Source: Blastocatellia bacterium
GTDB taxonomy: Bacteria > Acidobacteriota > Blastocatellia > Pyrinomonadales > Pyrinomonadaceae
Length of the DNA: 64,000 nucleotides
NCBI GenBank assembly: GCA_003168335.1
Contig: PMSM01000005.1
Coordinates: 62,001 to 126,000 of the forward strand
Direction of reading: 5' to 3'
In this document: positions 23,987-34,119 of the stretch, piece by piece
How positions within the stretch are numbered: position 1 is the stretch's first letter
Layout: each line of letters starts with the position of its first letter
Position numbers and translations under genes: made by a program
The notes under the pieces: model-generated
What the model saw: only the letters and a program-made list of their open reading frames with translations
The model's database searches: none
What the model was told of the DNA's origin: nothing

Positions 23987-26900
23987 CTACTTGCCCCTGC
24001 CAGCCGTCGCCGTGGGCCAAACGAACGTGCACGACGCTGGCACCGCCAGCGCCGTCGGCGTGATCTTGAGCGGCGTCAGGTTGTTCTTCGTTAGCAGGCT
24101 GTTGAATCCGACCAGGTCCACGCCGAGCATAATCTGCCACGCGTTCACCGTCGCGGTGAATCCCTTGCAACCGGATTCCCACGTGTCGACCTCCGCCTTA
24201 CTGGGCGGCATGTCGATGCCGTTCTGCGCGAACGGCGCGAGGACCGTGTAAAACGTCGCGTTGATCGAATTGAACGGGGTCACGCTGCCGGGCGCGCGTG
24301 CGGCGCCGAACCCACCACCGCCACCGCCGCCTCGTCCGCCGCGGACAGTGGCACCGCCGAAGGTCGCCAGCTTCGCCTCGAGCGCGGTCAAGGCCGTCGC
24401 GACATCCGGCGGCAGCGAGCCGCGCGCGATCGCGGCCAGTTGTGCACGCACCGCGGCCACTTCCTCGTTGGCGGCGTGGCTGTCCTTCATGCCCTGCCAG
24501 GCGGCCATGGCCAGCTTGTTCTGTGCCCGCAGCGCCGACATCAACGTCGCACTCTCGCCGACGCGCGGATCGTTGTGCACGACGAGGGTCTGCGTGTACG
24601 TGGCGCCGTCCACCATCAGCTTGACGGTGTACGTGCCCGGCAACGCGAGCGGCCCGTGCGGCCCCGGAGTGACCTGGCCCGGCGCGGAGTTCATCTGGTT
24701 ATTGACGTCCGGATTGTAGCCCGGGGGATCGTCATAACGCAGATCCCAATTGATGCGATTCGTCCCGACGTTCGTCGAGAGCGCGCGCTCAGAAGAGGAC
24801 ATCAGCCAATAATCGGGATACGGCGGCCGCTCGTACATCGGCGGCGGCGTGCTCGTGATCGTCCGCACCAACTTATTCGCCGAGTCGAAGATCTGCAGCT
24901 TGATCTCGCCGGCGGGCTTCTTGCTCAGGTGGTAGTAGAGGAGCGCTCCGAACGGCGGGTTGGGCGCGTGCGGCAGCTCCGGGTTCATCGGTTGATCCCA
25001 GTTCGAGCTCATCCGCGAGCGGATCGCGTCACCCGGTTTGAACAAATACGCCGGTGCCGCCGCGATCTGCTGCGCCTTCGCCGCGATGTCGCGCAGCGGA
25101 CTCATATCGTCGAGCACCCAGAATCCACGGCCGTAGGTGCAGATCACCAGATCGTTCATGTGATCGTCGGTATGAAACACCATGTCGCGAATCGACGTGC
25201 TCGGCAGATTGATCCGCAGAGACTGCCAATGATCTCCATCGTCGAATGATACGTAGACGGTCGTCTCGGTGCCGGCGAATAGCAAGCCCTTCTGTTTGGG
25301 GTCCTCGCGGATGACATGTACCTGACTGCCCGTGCGCTCGTCGGTCGGGAGGCCGCCCGCAATGCGAGTCCATGTCTTGCCGCCGTCGTGCGTGCGATAG
25401 ATGTAGTGCTGCTCCGGGCCCGCGGGAGCGCCGCCACGGACGAAGCCGATGTTCGCGAGCACGTAGGCCGTATTGACGTCGCTGTGTCCGGCCTCGACGG
25501 TGACGAAATTGGCGTTAGCCGGCAGATCGGTGAAGTTGGTGACGTTGTTCCACGTCTTGCCACCGTCCATCGTGTTGTAGATCTGTCCCGTGCTGCTGCC
25601 CGACCAGACAACGCCCTGCTTGACGGTTGAGAGCGAGAAATCGGAGATCGATCCGGGCAGGGCAGGGCGCCCGCCAGCCGGAGCCGCCGGAGTCGGCGTC
25701 GGCGTCGGAGCTCCCAGTCGCTGTGCTCCCGGTGCCGCGGGCGCGACGCCGCACGGGACCATCGGCTGACCTTTTGGTGTGGTGAGGTCGGGGCTGAACG
25801 CCTTCCACGTCTGTGCGCCGTCACGCGTTACGAGAATGCAGTTGTAGCCGACGTACAGCGCCTTCGCATCGAACGCGGTGTCGAATCGTTTCCCGAAATC
25901 GCGGCCTGCGGTATACAGGCCCGAGTCCGTCCCGAAATTTGGCGCGACGTTGCCCCACTGTCCCGTCGCCAGATCGATCTTGATCAGCCCGTTGCCTTGT
26001 CCGGCGCCATAGCCGACGCCGTACACCGTCGTGGGCTTGAGCGGATCGGGCACGACAGTGCCGAACTCGGATGACGGCAGCGGCAGCCAATCGACGACCG
26101 TGATCTGACCCCAATCGCTGCGGCTGCGCGTCATAATCGCGCCGGTATCCTGCTGCGACCCCATCACCCAATACGGATACCGATTGTCGGTCGTGACGTG
26201 ATAGACCTGATCAATCGGGATTTGATAGTAGCCGCTCCAGGTCTGCCCGCCGTCGAGCGTGACTGCCGGACCCTGATCGAAGCCGAACAACATCCGCTGG
26301 CCATTCGTCGGATCGATCCAGATCTCGTGCGGATCCTCACCGCCGGGTGCGCCCTTGAACGCGCTGAACGTTTTGCCGCCGTCGGTCGATCGATACACGG
26401 TGGTGCTGATCGTGTAGAGAATGTCCGGATTCTGGGAGTCGACCCAGACACCTGAGCTGAACGCACCCTGCCCGTTGGCCACTCGCGTGTCGTCGCCTCC
26501 CATGTGCTGCCACGTCGCGCCTTGATCGTCAGACCGATACAAACCCGAGCCGCCCTGGAGCAAACCGCCAACCACGTAGACACGTTGACCCTTCGTGTGC
26601 ATCGCGATCGCTACGCTGATGCGTCCCGTGTACGGCGGCAGCGTGCTGACCTTCGTCCACGTCTGGCCGGCATCGGTCGACTTGAAGAGCGCCGTACCAT
26701 TCGGTCCTTGCGGAGCAGCCGCACCGCCGCCGCCGCCGCCGCCGAATCCCCCACCGAGGCTCTGCGATGTCGCGAACATCACTCGCGGCATGTCGAACGC
26801 GTACTCCAGGTCACGCGTGCCGTTAGCGTTCTCCGGCTTTAAGACATTCGTCCATGTCCTGCCGCCGTCGGTGCTGCGATAGATACCTCGGCCGTTGTGC

Positions 26901-27439
26901 TGCGCGTCGCCTTGAGTCGACACGAGCACGAGATCCGAATCCTTCGGATCGATCGCGATCCTGTTGATCTTGACCGTGTCCTCGAGGCCAATATGCGTCC
27001 ACGTTTTGCCGGCATCGTTCGATTTATACATGCCGTCGCCGAGCGAACCCTGTACCGAGTCACCAGTGCCGGCATACACAATGTTGGGATAGGACGGCGC
27101 CACCTGAATTGCGCCGATGCTGTCGACGTTCGTGAACTGATCGAAGATCGGGAACCACGTCACGCCCGCGCTCGTGGTTTTCCAAATGCCGCCGGCGGGC
27201 GCCCCAATGTAGAACACGCCCGGCTGACCGATCGCGCCGGTGACGGCCGCGATGCGCCCGCCGTGAAATGGGCCGATGTTACGCCAGCGGAGACCGGAAA
27301 TGAGGTCGTCGCCCGGAGCCACATTGGCCTCGACACGATCGCCGTCTGTATTTTTTGGACCCTGAGCGTAAACCGCTGCCGTAAACAGCGCGATTCCGAA
27401 CACAGCAACGATCAACAAAACGCGGTAATTTGTTTTCAT
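23987..27439 (-). CDS. Secreted VPS10/BNR-repeat (sortilin-like) protein
   Basis: A 1150-residue secreted protein. A signal peptide spans about residues 5-25 and ends at VYAQ. Many Asp-box (BNR) blades follow, each with the S/T-x-D-x-G-x-T-W pattern: KSNDAGKTWTHI, RSTDGGRTWTNV, KSTDAGQTWTKV, NTMDGGKTWNNV, RTHDGGKTWTRI. They form one or two large beta-propellers like the VPS10/sortilin and glycosidase-like families. A Gly-rich linker (near 230-240) and a C-terminal FlgD-like/Ig-like part with LPGTYTVKLMVDG end the chain. Members are often annotated only as 'glycosyl hydrolase' without activity shown. The gene looks more GC-rich in third positions than its neighbours. It stands alone. Confidence 0.85.
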   Translation of the reverse strand: MKTNYRVLLIVAVFGIALFTAAVYAQGPKNTDGDRVEANVAPGDDLISGLRWRNIGPFHGGRIAAVTGAIGQPGVFYIGAPAGGIWKTTSAGVTWFPIFDQFTNVDSIGAIQVAPSYPNIVYAGTGDSVQGSLGDGMYKSNDAGKTWTHIGLEDTVKINRIAIDPKDSDLVLVSTQGDAQHNGRGIYRSTDGGRTWTNVLKPENANGTRDLEYAFDMPRVMFATSQSLGGGFGGGGGGGAAAPQGPNGTALFKSTDAGQTWTKVSTLPPYTGRISVAIAMHTKGQRVYVVGGLLQGGSGLYRSDDQGATWQHMGGDDTRVANGQGAFSSGVWVDSQNPDILYTISTTVYRSTDGGKTFSAFKGAPGGEDPHEIWIDPTNGQRMLFGFDQGPAVTLDGGQTWSGYYQIPIDQVYHVTTDNRYPYWVMGSQQDTGAIMTRSRSDWGQITVVDWLPLPSSEFGTVVPDPLKPTTVYGVGYGAGQGNGLIKIDLATGQWGNVAPNFGTDSGLYTAGRDFGKRFDTAFDAKALYVGYNCILVTRDGAQTWKAFSPDLTTPKGQPMVPCGVAPAAPGAQRLGAPTPTPTPAAPAGGRPALPGSISDFSLSTVKQGVVWSGSSTGQIYNTMDGGKTWNNVTNFTDLPANANFVTVEAGHSDVNTAYVLANIGFVRGGAPAGPEQHYIYRTHDGGKTWTRIAGGLPTDERTGSQVHVIREDPKQKGLLFAGTETTVYVSFDDGDHWQSLRINLPSTSIRDMVFHTDDHMNDLVICTYGRGFWVLDDMSPLRDIAAKAQQIAAAPAYLFKPGDAIRSRMSSNWDQPMNPELPHAPNPPFGALLYYHLSKKPAGEIKLQIFDSANKLVRTITSTPPPMYERPPYPDYWLMSSSERALSTNVGTNRINWDLRYDDPPGYNPDVNNQMNSAPGQVTPGPHGPLALPGTYTVKLMVDGATYTQTLVVHNDPRVGESATLMSALRAQNKLAMAAWQGMKDSHAANEEVAAVRAQLAAIARGSLPPDVATALTALEAKLATFGGATVRGGRGGGGGGGFGAARAPGSVTPFNSINATFYTVLAPFAQNGIDMPPSKAEVDTWESGCKGFTATVNAWQIMLGVDLVGFNSLLTKNNLTPLKITPTALAVPASCTFVWPTATAGRGK

Positions 27440-27850
27440 TTAGGAATTGACCTCGGTTTGAAGACATGCAGCTCGGTAAGATCGCCAGCGGTGAGCGACA
27501 AGAGAGCGGCAATGCGATCAAGGGCTGGCTACTGTCCCTATGAACTTTCAGCGATCCATGTCCTCGGGTTACGTGTTGCGAAGCGGCACACCAAATGAAT
27601 CTCCCGGGGATCATCCAGCATTTGCCCTACCTTAAATTCAATCACCATAACTTATCACGGGAGACGACGAAAGGTAAGAAAAAACCTGCGAAACGAAGCC
27701 TCCGCGGCACAACTGGCGGCGGGTGAAATTTCGCCTGTTTTCCTGTAATGGGCAACACGTTTATCGCCGTGATAAAACTCCCGGTTTGGATTCTCTGAGT
27801 CTCGTTGGAGATGAAGGCGGAGCGGGCCCGCTGTTCGAATAACCCCAATA

Positions 27851-27943
27851 TCTCCACAGTTGGCATCAAGAAAAAGTTGCGAAGAGTGTCCACTGCGGGG
27901 AGCCAGATTATGCAGAAAGGGCCACCGGTCACGGCGGCCCTTT
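27851..27943 (+). ncRNA. Candidate short RNA element, copy 2
   Basis: The same conserved block as at 21512: TCTCC, 18 bases later AGAAAAAGTTGCGAAGAGTG, then GGGGAGCCA. It is followed by a near-perfect GC hairpin (aaagggcc...ggccctttt-like, 27916-27943). A helix CAGTTGG/CCACTG can form across the conserved block. No clear promoter was seen. Confidence 0.45.
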
Positions 27944-27961
27944 GGGGTTAGTGATGCCGTT

Positions 27962-28032
27962 TGAGCGCGGCCCGCGCATTTTGCGCGTGATTCACGGCCC
28001 AGCCGAGGTGCTCGGCCGGGGACCCCGTACAC
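27962..28032. repeat. GC-rich palindromic repeat (PGRAARLG-type), partial
   Basis: It shares ccagccg...gctcggccggggacccc with the elements at 42062 and 50640. Read on the minus strand it gives GVPGRAPRLG, close to GVPGRAARLG at 50640. Confidence 0.55.
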
Positions 28033-28054
28033 CAGTGCCACTCAATACCGGCCT

Positions 28055-29872
28055 TCACATATCTTTCTTTTTCGGCCGTTCATTCTCGCGCAATACCCGC
28101 TTGCGCAGCCGAATGCTCTTGGGCGTCACTTCTACCAATTCATCGTCAGCGATGAACTCCAGCGCCTGCTCCAGGGAAAGGTCTTTGACGGGCACCAGCC
28201 GCAACGCTTCGTCCGCCGAAGCGGCGCGCATGTTCGTCAGCTTCTTTTCCTTGATCGCATTCACGTCCAGATCGACAGCCCGCGCATTTTCGCCTATGAC
28301 CATGCCCTCGTAAACCTTGGTGACCGGCCGCACAAAAAGCGTTCCGCGTTCTTGAATGTTGTAGAGCGCGTACGTCGTCGTTTCGCCCATGCGATCCGCA
28401 ATCAGCGAACCGGTTGATCGCCCGCGCATCGCGCCCAGCCAATCGCCCCAACGCAGGAACATCGTATTGATCAGGCCGGTGCCCTTTGTTTCGGTGAGGA
28501 ACTCGTTGCGAAAACCGATCAAACCCCTAGACGGAGTTTCGAATTCAAGTCTGACGCGGCCCGTTCCGTGGTTGACCATCTTAATCATTTGCCCCTTGCG
28601 CCGGCCCAGGGCTTCGGTCACGACACCGATGAACTCTTCCGGACAATCAACCACGACCAACTCGATCGGTTCGAGCGTTTTTCCAGCAGAGTGGCGCGTG
28701 ATTACCTCGGGCTTCGAAACCTGCAGCTCGTAACCCTCGCGGCGCATCATTTCGATCAGGATGGCCAGTTGCAGCTCACCGCGACCCGACACCTTGAATT
28801 GATCCGGCGACTCAGTCTGCTCGACCCTGATCGCAACGTTACCCAGGACTTCCTTCTCGAGCCGCTCTTTCAACTGGCGAGAAGTAACAAACCGTCCTTC
28901 CTTTCCCGAGAAGGGAGAGTTGTTTACCCCGAAGATCATCGCGATTGTTGGTTCGTCAACCGCGATTACCGGGAGAGGCTGTGGATTGTCGATGGTCGTG
29001 ATTGTCTCGCCGATCTCGATCTCGTCCATCCCCGCCAGCGCGACGATCTCGCCGAACTGGGCGCGCTCGGCGGGCTCGCGCTTCAATCCCTCGAAGATGT
29101 AAAGCTGAGAGATCTTCGTCTTCTGGATCGTGCCATCGCGTTTTGCGATCGCGACTTGATCTCCGACTGCGATCTCGCCTGAGAAGATGCGGCCGATAGC
29201 CAGGCGCCCGACGTAATCGCTGTAATCAAGATTGGCGACCAGCAACTGCAGACTGTCCTGCCGGATCTGATGAGGCGCCGGGATCGTTTCCACGATCTGA
29301 TCGAACAGTGGCTGCAAGTCACGAGACTCGTCCGCCAGTTGTTTTTTCGCCGTGCCTTCTCGTGAGACTGCATACAGAATTGGAAACTCGATCTGATCAT
29401 CGGTGGCGTCAAGATCCAGAAAGAGTTCATAGATTTCGTTGACCACTTCTTCGGGGCGCGCGTCATGACGGTCAATCTTGTTGACGACCGCGATGGCCGG
29501 GAGCCGAGCTTCCAGCGCTTTGCGCAAGACGAAACGCGTCTGCGGCAGGCAGCCTTCAGCGGCGTCAACCAGTAGCATCACGCCATCGACCATCTTCAGC
29601 ACGCGTTCGACCTCGCCGCCAAAGTCCGCGTGGCCGGGCGTATCCAGGATGTTGATTTTCACGCCTCGATAATGTACCGAGGTGTTTTTGGCCATGATGG
29701 TAATACCGCGCTCGCGCTCGAGGTCCATGGAATCCATCACCCGGTCGCGGACCTGTTCGTTCTCGCGGAAGGTCCCCGACTGGCGCAGCATCGCGTCAAC
29801 CAGCGTGGTTTTGCCGTGATCGACGTGGGCGATAATCGCAATATTTCGAATGTCTTTTCTTTGTTCAGTCAT
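28055..29872 (-). CDS. typA: Ribosome-associated GTPase TypA/BipA
   Basis: A 605-residue translational GTPase. G1 is AHVDHGKTT (about 11-19), the switch II/G3 region is [14 protein letters not shown] (near 76-89) and G4 is NKID. EF-Tu/EF-G-like domains follow, then the TypA-specific C-terminal domain with [20 protein letters not shown] and a basic end. The start is ATG 29872; a frame extending further upstream has no family match. BipA helps 50S assembly and stress adaptation at low temperature. It stands alone on the minus strand. Confidence 0.97.
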   Translation of the reverse strand: MTEQRKDIRNIAIIAHVDHGKTTLVDAMLRQSGTFRENEQVRDRVMDSMDLERERGITIMAKNTSVHYRGVKINILDTPGHADFGGEVERVLKMVDGVMLLVDAAEGCLPQTRFVLRKALEARLPAIAVVNKIDRHDARPEEVVNEIYELFLDLDATDDQIEFPILYAVSREGTAKKQLADESRDLQPLFDQIVETIPAPHQIRQDSLQLLVANLDYSDYVGRLAIGRIFSGEIAVGDQVAIAKRDGTIQKTKISQLYIFEGLKREPAERAQFGEIVALAGMDEIEIGETITTIDNPQPLPVIAVDEPTIAMIFGVNNSPFSGKEGRFVTSRQLKERLEKEVLGNVAIRVEQTESPDQFKVSGRGELQLAILIEMMRREGYELQVSKPEVITRHSAGKTLEPIELVVVDCPEEFIGVVTEALGRRKGQMIKMVNHGTGRVRLEFETPSRGLIGFRNEFLTETKGTGLINTMFLRWGDWLGAMRGRSTGSLIADRMGETTTYALYNIQERGTLFVRPVTKVYEGMVIGENARAVDLDVNAIKEKKLTNMRAASADEALRLVPVKDLSLEQALEFIADDELVEVTPKSIRLRKRVLRENERPKKKDM

Positions 29873-30024
29873 GATAATCAAGCCACAGAGCGCAACTCCA
29901 AATTTTCGCGGCTGTGAGCAAACTTCTGATTCTAACACGCGTTGGTCGATTACTCCCGGCGCGGAGAGAGCTGCCTCCTCTCTGTTAGTTGACCTTATTC
30001 GCTCCTAATGTGATAAGAGAACAT

Positions 30025-30123
30025 TGTCGGGATGCTCGGCGCGTAGCGTCGGGATGAATTTAGCCTGGCGTTTCAACGCCGGGAAATGCGGATCGGCGGC
30101 GTGTTTCGTCGCGTTAGCGACGA
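30025..30123. repeat. Tandem palindromic hairpins upstream of the amidohydrolase
   Basis: Two perfect or near-perfect hairpins: CCTGGCGTT/AACGCCGGG (30064-30083) and TCGTCGC-GTTA-GCGACGA (30106-30123). The 344-base gap 29873-30216 holds these and no gene. Confidence 0.7.
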
Positions 30124-30216
30124 TTGAGAGAGAACGCTCTAAGGCGTCACTCGGCGCCGCTCGAACAACCATTCGTAGCCCGCTTGCCACAACCCAATAA
30201 CCATTTGGAGAAATCC

Positions 30217-31656
30217 ATGAAAACCATAACCGTGCTCTTCTTGCTATTCACTGTTTCCATCAGTTGCTTCGCGCAAGGGCCGGCGTCTGACCGCCAACAG
30301 TTCATCCGCGTCGAAGCGCCGGTAATCGCTCTGACCCATGTGCGCGTGATTGATGGCACCGGCGCCGCGCCACTCGACGATCAGACCATCGTGATCGCTG
30401 AGGGCAAGATCCAATCAATAGCGCCGAGCGGAACTGCGACTGCGCCGACCAGCGCTCAGATACTCGATCTAAAAGGCTACACCGTCCTGCCGGGATTGGT
30501 GGGCATGCACGACCACATGTTCTTTCCGATGGGCGGCACGCCGCCGATGTATTCGAACATGGGGACAAGTTTCCCGCGCCTTTATCTCGCGCTCGGCGTC
30601 ACCACGATTCGCACCACCGGCAGCGTGGCGCCGTATACCGATCTTGAGATCAAGCGGCTGATTGATGGGGGGAGGATGATCGGGCCCAAGATGCACATCA
30701 CCGCGCCATATCTTGAAGGCGCTGGAGCATTCACGCCGGTGATGCATCAGCTCACGGGCCCTGAAGACGCGCGCCGCATGGTGAACTTCTGGGCTGATTC
30801 TGGCGCGACCTCTTTCAAGGCATACATGAACATCACCCGCGACGAGCTGCGCGCGGCCGTAGAAGAAGCGCACAAGCGCGGGCTGAAAGTTACCGGTCAT
30901 CTCTGCTCGATCGGTTATCGCGAAGCCGCGGAGATCGGCATCGACAATCTCGAGCATGGACTGCTCCCCGATTCGGAATTTGTTCCCAACAAACAACCAG
31001 ACAAATGTCCGGGCGCTGCAGTCAACGCCAGCCTGCGGCAACTGGATGTGAACGGCGATGCGGTGAAGGAAACGATTCGCACGCTCGTCGCAAAGAACGT
31101 CGCGCTCACTTCCACTTTGCCGGTCTTCGAAGCCGGCGCGCCGTTGACTCAAAGCGGGATTGGCGCCGCCGGCGCCGTCCTGAATCCGCGGATGCTGAAT
31201 GTAATGAACACCGACGCGCGCGTGCGTTACCTGACCGCGCGTTCGCGCATCGCGGTTGATTCGCCCACGGCTGCGCTGGTGCGCAAGTCGATGGATTTTG
31301 AGCGGGCCTTTGTCGCGGCCGGTGGTTTACTAATAGCCGGCCTCGATCCCACCGGCAACGGCGGCATCGTCGCCGGCTTCGGCGATCTGCGCGAGGTCGA
31401 GCTCCTGGTCGAAGCGGGTTTTACTCCCTTAGAGGCGATCAAGATCGCCAGCTTCAACGGCGCAAAATTCCTCGGCGAGGACGCGCGCATCGGCTCGATC
31501 GCACCGGGCAAACAGGCTGACTTGATGATTGTAAAAGGAAATCCCGCTGCCAACATCGCCGACATCGAGAAGGTCGAGATCGTTTTCAAAGACGGCGTCG
31601 GCTACGACTCAGAGAAGTTGATCCAGTCGGTGCAGGGATTGGTAGGGATACGCTGA
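30217..31656 (+). CDS. Secreted amidohydrolase
   Basis: A 479-residue metal-dependent hydrolase of the amidohydrolase superfamily (imidazolonepropionase/prolidase-like). A signal peptide spans residues 1-19, ending at CFAQ. Metal-site residues visible are HDH in GLVGMHDHMF (near 101-107), a likely carbamylated lysine in SFKAYMN, His in VTGHLCS and DNLEHG, and Asp in AGLDPTGNGG. The C-terminal GSIAPGKQADLMIVKG closes the family's beta-sandwich domain. ATG 30217 has ggag upstream. The substrate is unknown; many periplasmic members act on peptides or cyclic amides. Confidence 0.9.
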   Translation: MKTITVLFLLFTVSISCFAQGPASDRQQFIRVEAPVIALTHVRVIDGTGAAPLDDQTIVIAEGKIQSIAPSGTATAPTSAQILDLKGYTVLPGLVGMHDHMFFPMGGTPPMYSNMGTSFPRLYLALGVTTIRTTGSVAPYTDLEIKRLIDGGRMIGPKMHITAPYLEGAGAFTPVMHQLTGPEDARRMVNFWADSGATSFKAYMNITRDELRAAVEEAHKRGLKVTGHLCSIGYREAAEIGIDNLEHGLLPDSEFVPNKQPDKCPGAAVNASLRQLDVNGDAVKETIRTLVAKNVALTSTLPVFEAGAPLTQSGIGAAGAVLNPRMLNVMNTDARVRYLTARSRIAVDSPTAALVRKSMDFERAFVAAGGLLIAGLDPTGNGGIVAGFGDLREVELLVEAGFTPLEAIKIASFNGAKFLGEDARIGSIAPGKQADLMIVKGNPAANIADIEKVEIVFKDGVGYDSEKLIQSVQGLVGIR

Positions 31657-31657
31657 G

Positions 31658-31972
31658 CACGGCGTAGCCGTGAAAGAAAGTACCCGGGGGTAAGTGCGAA
31701 GCACGCCACCCCCGGACCACGCCAGCATCAATTCCCTGAAGCCCGCGGAGCGGGCGACAGATTCAGAACGACGGCTCGGTATTATTTTCGACGCTCTCGT
31801 TCCAGTTCCCAACTCAGAATCGCTTGAGATATCGCGTTGCAACTAATTCGCCAGGCTATCGCATTTCGACCTCTGTCGCCCGCTTCGCGGGCTAGGAAAT
31901 ATTTCTTACGTGATCCGGGGGTGACGCGCTTCGCACTTACCCCCGGCTACTGTCTGTCACGGCTACGCCGTG
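31658..31972. repeat. Long palindrome with CACGGCGTAGCCGTG ends
   Basis: The arms at 31658-31720 and 31910-31972 are nearly complementary (cacggcgtagccgtg, ccgggggtaagtgcgaagc and their complements). Inner arms carry agcccgcggagcgggcgac and its complement. The whole gap 31657-32047 is this element plus a short promoter region; no gene is present. Confidence 0.9.
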
Positions 31973-32047
31973 AAAACCGGTCCGCTCCCGTCGCTGACCT
32001 TATTCGCGAAACTTTGATAACCTATACGTAAACTCAAACATAGGCGT

Positions 32048-32665
32048 ATGCGCTCACTCCAGCAACTGTTCGAAAATAACCGCACCTGGGCTGCTGACAT
32101 GACTCGGCAGGACCCTGAGTTCTTTCGCCGGCTGTCGACTCAGCAGTCGCCGCACTACCTCTGGATCGGTTGCTCGGACAGCCGCGTGCCGGCAAACCAG
32201 GTTGTCGGATTGGTACCCGGCGAGATGTTTGTGCACCGCAACGTCGCTAATGTAGTGGTGCACACCGATCTCAACTGCCTTTCGGCAATTCAGTTCGCGG
32301 TTGATGTGCTGCGCGTTGACCATATCATCGTCTGCGGTCACTACAGTTGCGGTGGAATACTGGCTGCGTTGCAGGACAACAAGCTCGGGCTGATCGAGAA
32401 CTGGCTGCGCCACGTTCAGGATGTACGCGCAAAGCATCGGGCGGAACTCGACGCGCTGGAAACCGAAGAAAAGCAGCACGCTCGCCTTTGCGAGCTGAAT
32501 GCAATTGAGCAGGTCACAAACTTAAGTCGGACTACGGTCGTCCGCGACGCCTGGTCGCGGGGCCAGGCTGTGGCCGTTCATGGTTGGATTTATGATCTCA
32601 GTGATGGGCTGCTCCGAGACCTTGATGTTACGGTGGCTTCAGAGCTGGAGGTTGAAAGAAAGTGA
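32048..32665 (+). CDS. Beta-class carbonic anhydrase
   Basis: A 205-residue enzyme converting CO2 and bicarbonate. Zinc ligands are Cys in GCSDSRVPAN (near 42), His and Cys in VCGHYSCGG (near 98-101), with the Asp-Arg dyad in SDSR. The block GEMFVHRNVAN is typical of the type that includes E. coli Can. The gene starts at ATG 32048 and overlaps the next gene by four bases, which suggests a two-gene operon. Confidence 0.95.
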   Translation: MRSLQQLFENNRTWAADMTRQDPEFFRRLSTQQSPHYLWIGCSDSRVPANQVVGLVPGEMFVHRNVANVVVHTDLNCLSAIQFAVDVLRVDHIIVCGHYSCGGILAALQDNKLGLIENWLRHVQDVRAKHRAELDALETEEKQHARLCELNAIEQVTNLSRTTVVRDAWSRGQAVAVHGWIYDLSDGLLRDLDVTVASELEVERK

Positions 32666-33507
32666 TCACCCGTTTCGCTCTCGCCATCGTACTGCTGCTT
32701 CTCTGCCACGTACTCGCCCCGGCCCAAACACCACAGCTTGTCGAGGTCAACGGGTATCATCTCGATGTAGTGCGCGCCGGTGCCGGAACGCCGCCGGTAA
32801 TTCTGGTCGCTGGTCTTGGGAACGCCGTTGACACCTGGGCGCAGATCGTTCCGTCCGCTGCGCAGTTCAGCACAGTAGTCGCGTACTCGCGATCTGGGCT
32901 CGGTCGATCTGAGCCGGGGCCGTCAAAACACACGGCCAAAGACTCAGTGCTCGAACTTCATGCGTTGCTGGCAAAGCTGAACTTGAAACCGCCTTACGTT
33001 TTGGTGGGAGGGTCCTATGGCGGAATTCTTGTTCGTCTTTACACGTCGCTCTATCCGAATGAGGTCGCGGGGCTCGTACTTGTGGACGCAAGCCACGAAC
33101 AGCAGGTCGCGCGTTTCGGTAAGCTCGACCCGAAATACCCGGTGGAGTTTCGTGCCTTCTTCGAAGAAAGGTTAAAGAGTCTTAAAGGCGCTGAAGCTGA
33201 TGAGACTCGTGAGTCGGTGCGCATTCAGAACGCGGGCGCGGTCGAAGGATTGAAACCGCTGCCGGATATTCCCATCGCCGTACTCACGAGTATGAAGGCT
33301 GATCCGAAGCCAGAGTTCGTGAACCAGACAGCGCAGGGTTACGACGCGTGGCGAGCGATGCATGAGGAGTGGTTTCGCCGTTCGCGGAATGGCTGGCATA
33401 TCGTGACCGAGCGCAGCGGTCATCACATCCAGGACGACGAGCCTCAGCTGGTCATTGAGGCAATCAGGTTTGTTTTGGATCACGTGCGAACGCAAGCCGG
33501 TTCCTGA
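32662..33507 (+). CDS. Secreted alpha/beta hydrolase
   Basis: A 281-residue alpha/beta-fold hydrolase starting at GTG 32662, overlapping the carbonic anhydrase stop (gtga). A signal peptide spans residues 1-20 (FALAIVLLLLCHVLAPAQ). The nucleophile elbow is GGSYGG (Ser near 116), an Asp is in LVDASHEQ, and the catalytic His is in SGHHIQDDEP near 256. The oxyanion-side motif is VAGLGNAVDTW. The substrate is unknown. The coupling to carbonic anhydrase appears positional only. Confidence 0.88.
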   Translation: MITRFALAIVLLLLCHVLAPAQTPQLVEVNGYHLDVVRAGAGTPPVILVAGLGNAVDTWAQIVPSAAQFSTVVAYSRSGLGRSEPGPSKHTAKDSVLELHALLAKLNLKPPYVLVGGSYGGILVRLYTSLYPNEVAGLVLVDASHEQQVARFGKLDPKYPVEFRAFFEERLKSLKGAEADETRESVRIQNAGAVEGLKPLPDIPIAVLTSMKADPKPEFVNQTAQGYDAWRAMHEEWFRRSRNGWHIVTERSGHHIQDDEPQLVIEAIRFVLDHVRTQAGS

Positions 33508-33590
33508 GCTGGTCATCTTTGTTTGCAATTCAATCCCACCTGAGTTAAATAGACAGACATAATCAGCCGAGTGCGAGGGGAGTTGACATC

Positions 33591-34076
33591 ATGCCGTTCA
33601 AAATAACTGTTAATGGTCAGCCCAGGACCGTTGACGTGCCCGGTGATATGCCTTTGCTGTGGGTGATCAGAGACGTCCTGGATCTTCACGGCACAAAGTT
33701 CGGATGTGGGATATCGATGTGTGGCGCGTGCACGGTCCATGTCGAGGGCGAGGCCACTCGCTCATGTGTCACCTCGATCGCCGAAGTTAACGGCAAGCGC
33801 GTTACGACGATTGAAGGACTATCGCCCAGCGGCAATCACCCGCTCCAAAAAGCCTGGATGGAGATCGACGTTCCCCAGTGCGGCTATTGTCAGGCCGGCC
33901 AGATAATGAACGCCGCCGCCCTGCTGAAAAAGAATCCTAAGCCAACCGACGCCCAGATTGACAGTGCCATGGAGGGCAACCTCTGTCGCTGTGGAACCTA
34001 CCTCCGCATCCGCGAGGCGATTCATCAGGCTGCAGGCAATGGCGCGGCGAAGGCTGGTTCTAAATCAGAAGAGTGA
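33591..34076 (+). CDS. Isoquinoline 1-oxidoreductase-type [2Fe-2S] subunit (IorA-like)
   Basis: A 161-residue two-cluster Fe-S subunit of a molybdenum hydroxylase. First-cluster ligands are in [16 protein letters not shown] with a following SCVTS; the second cluster uses QCGYCQAGQ and NLCRCGTY. It lies 43 bases before the large-subunit gene, which carries a Tat signal. This subunit has none, as expected if it is exported by piggy-back on the large subunit. Confidence 0.92.
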   Translation: MPFKITVNGQPRTVDVPGDMPLLWVIRDVLDLHGTKFGCGISMCGACTVHVEGEATRSCVTSIAEVNGKRVTTIEGLSPSGNHPLQKAWMEIDVPQCGYCQAGQIMNAAALLKKNPKPTDAQIDSAMEGNLCRCGTYLRIREAIHQAAGNGAAKAGSKSEE

Positions 34077-34119
34077 ATTCCAAATTCCAGAAGTTCATCA
34101 GTGACGGCAGGAGGCGACC

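Larger units (their letters stand above)
27440..28054. other. Gene-free gap with a repeat and a candidate RNA
   Basis: This 615-base gap between two minus-strand genes holds no convincing gene. A 96-codon minus-strand frame here lies across the conserved RNA-like element and lacks coding features. The gap contains the second short RNA element (27851-27950) and a GC-rich palindromic repeat (27962-28032). Confidence 0.6.

Noticed and set aside
27642-27932. A 96-codon minus-strand frame
   Set aside because: It covers the conserved RNA-like element on the opposite strand and shows no protein features.
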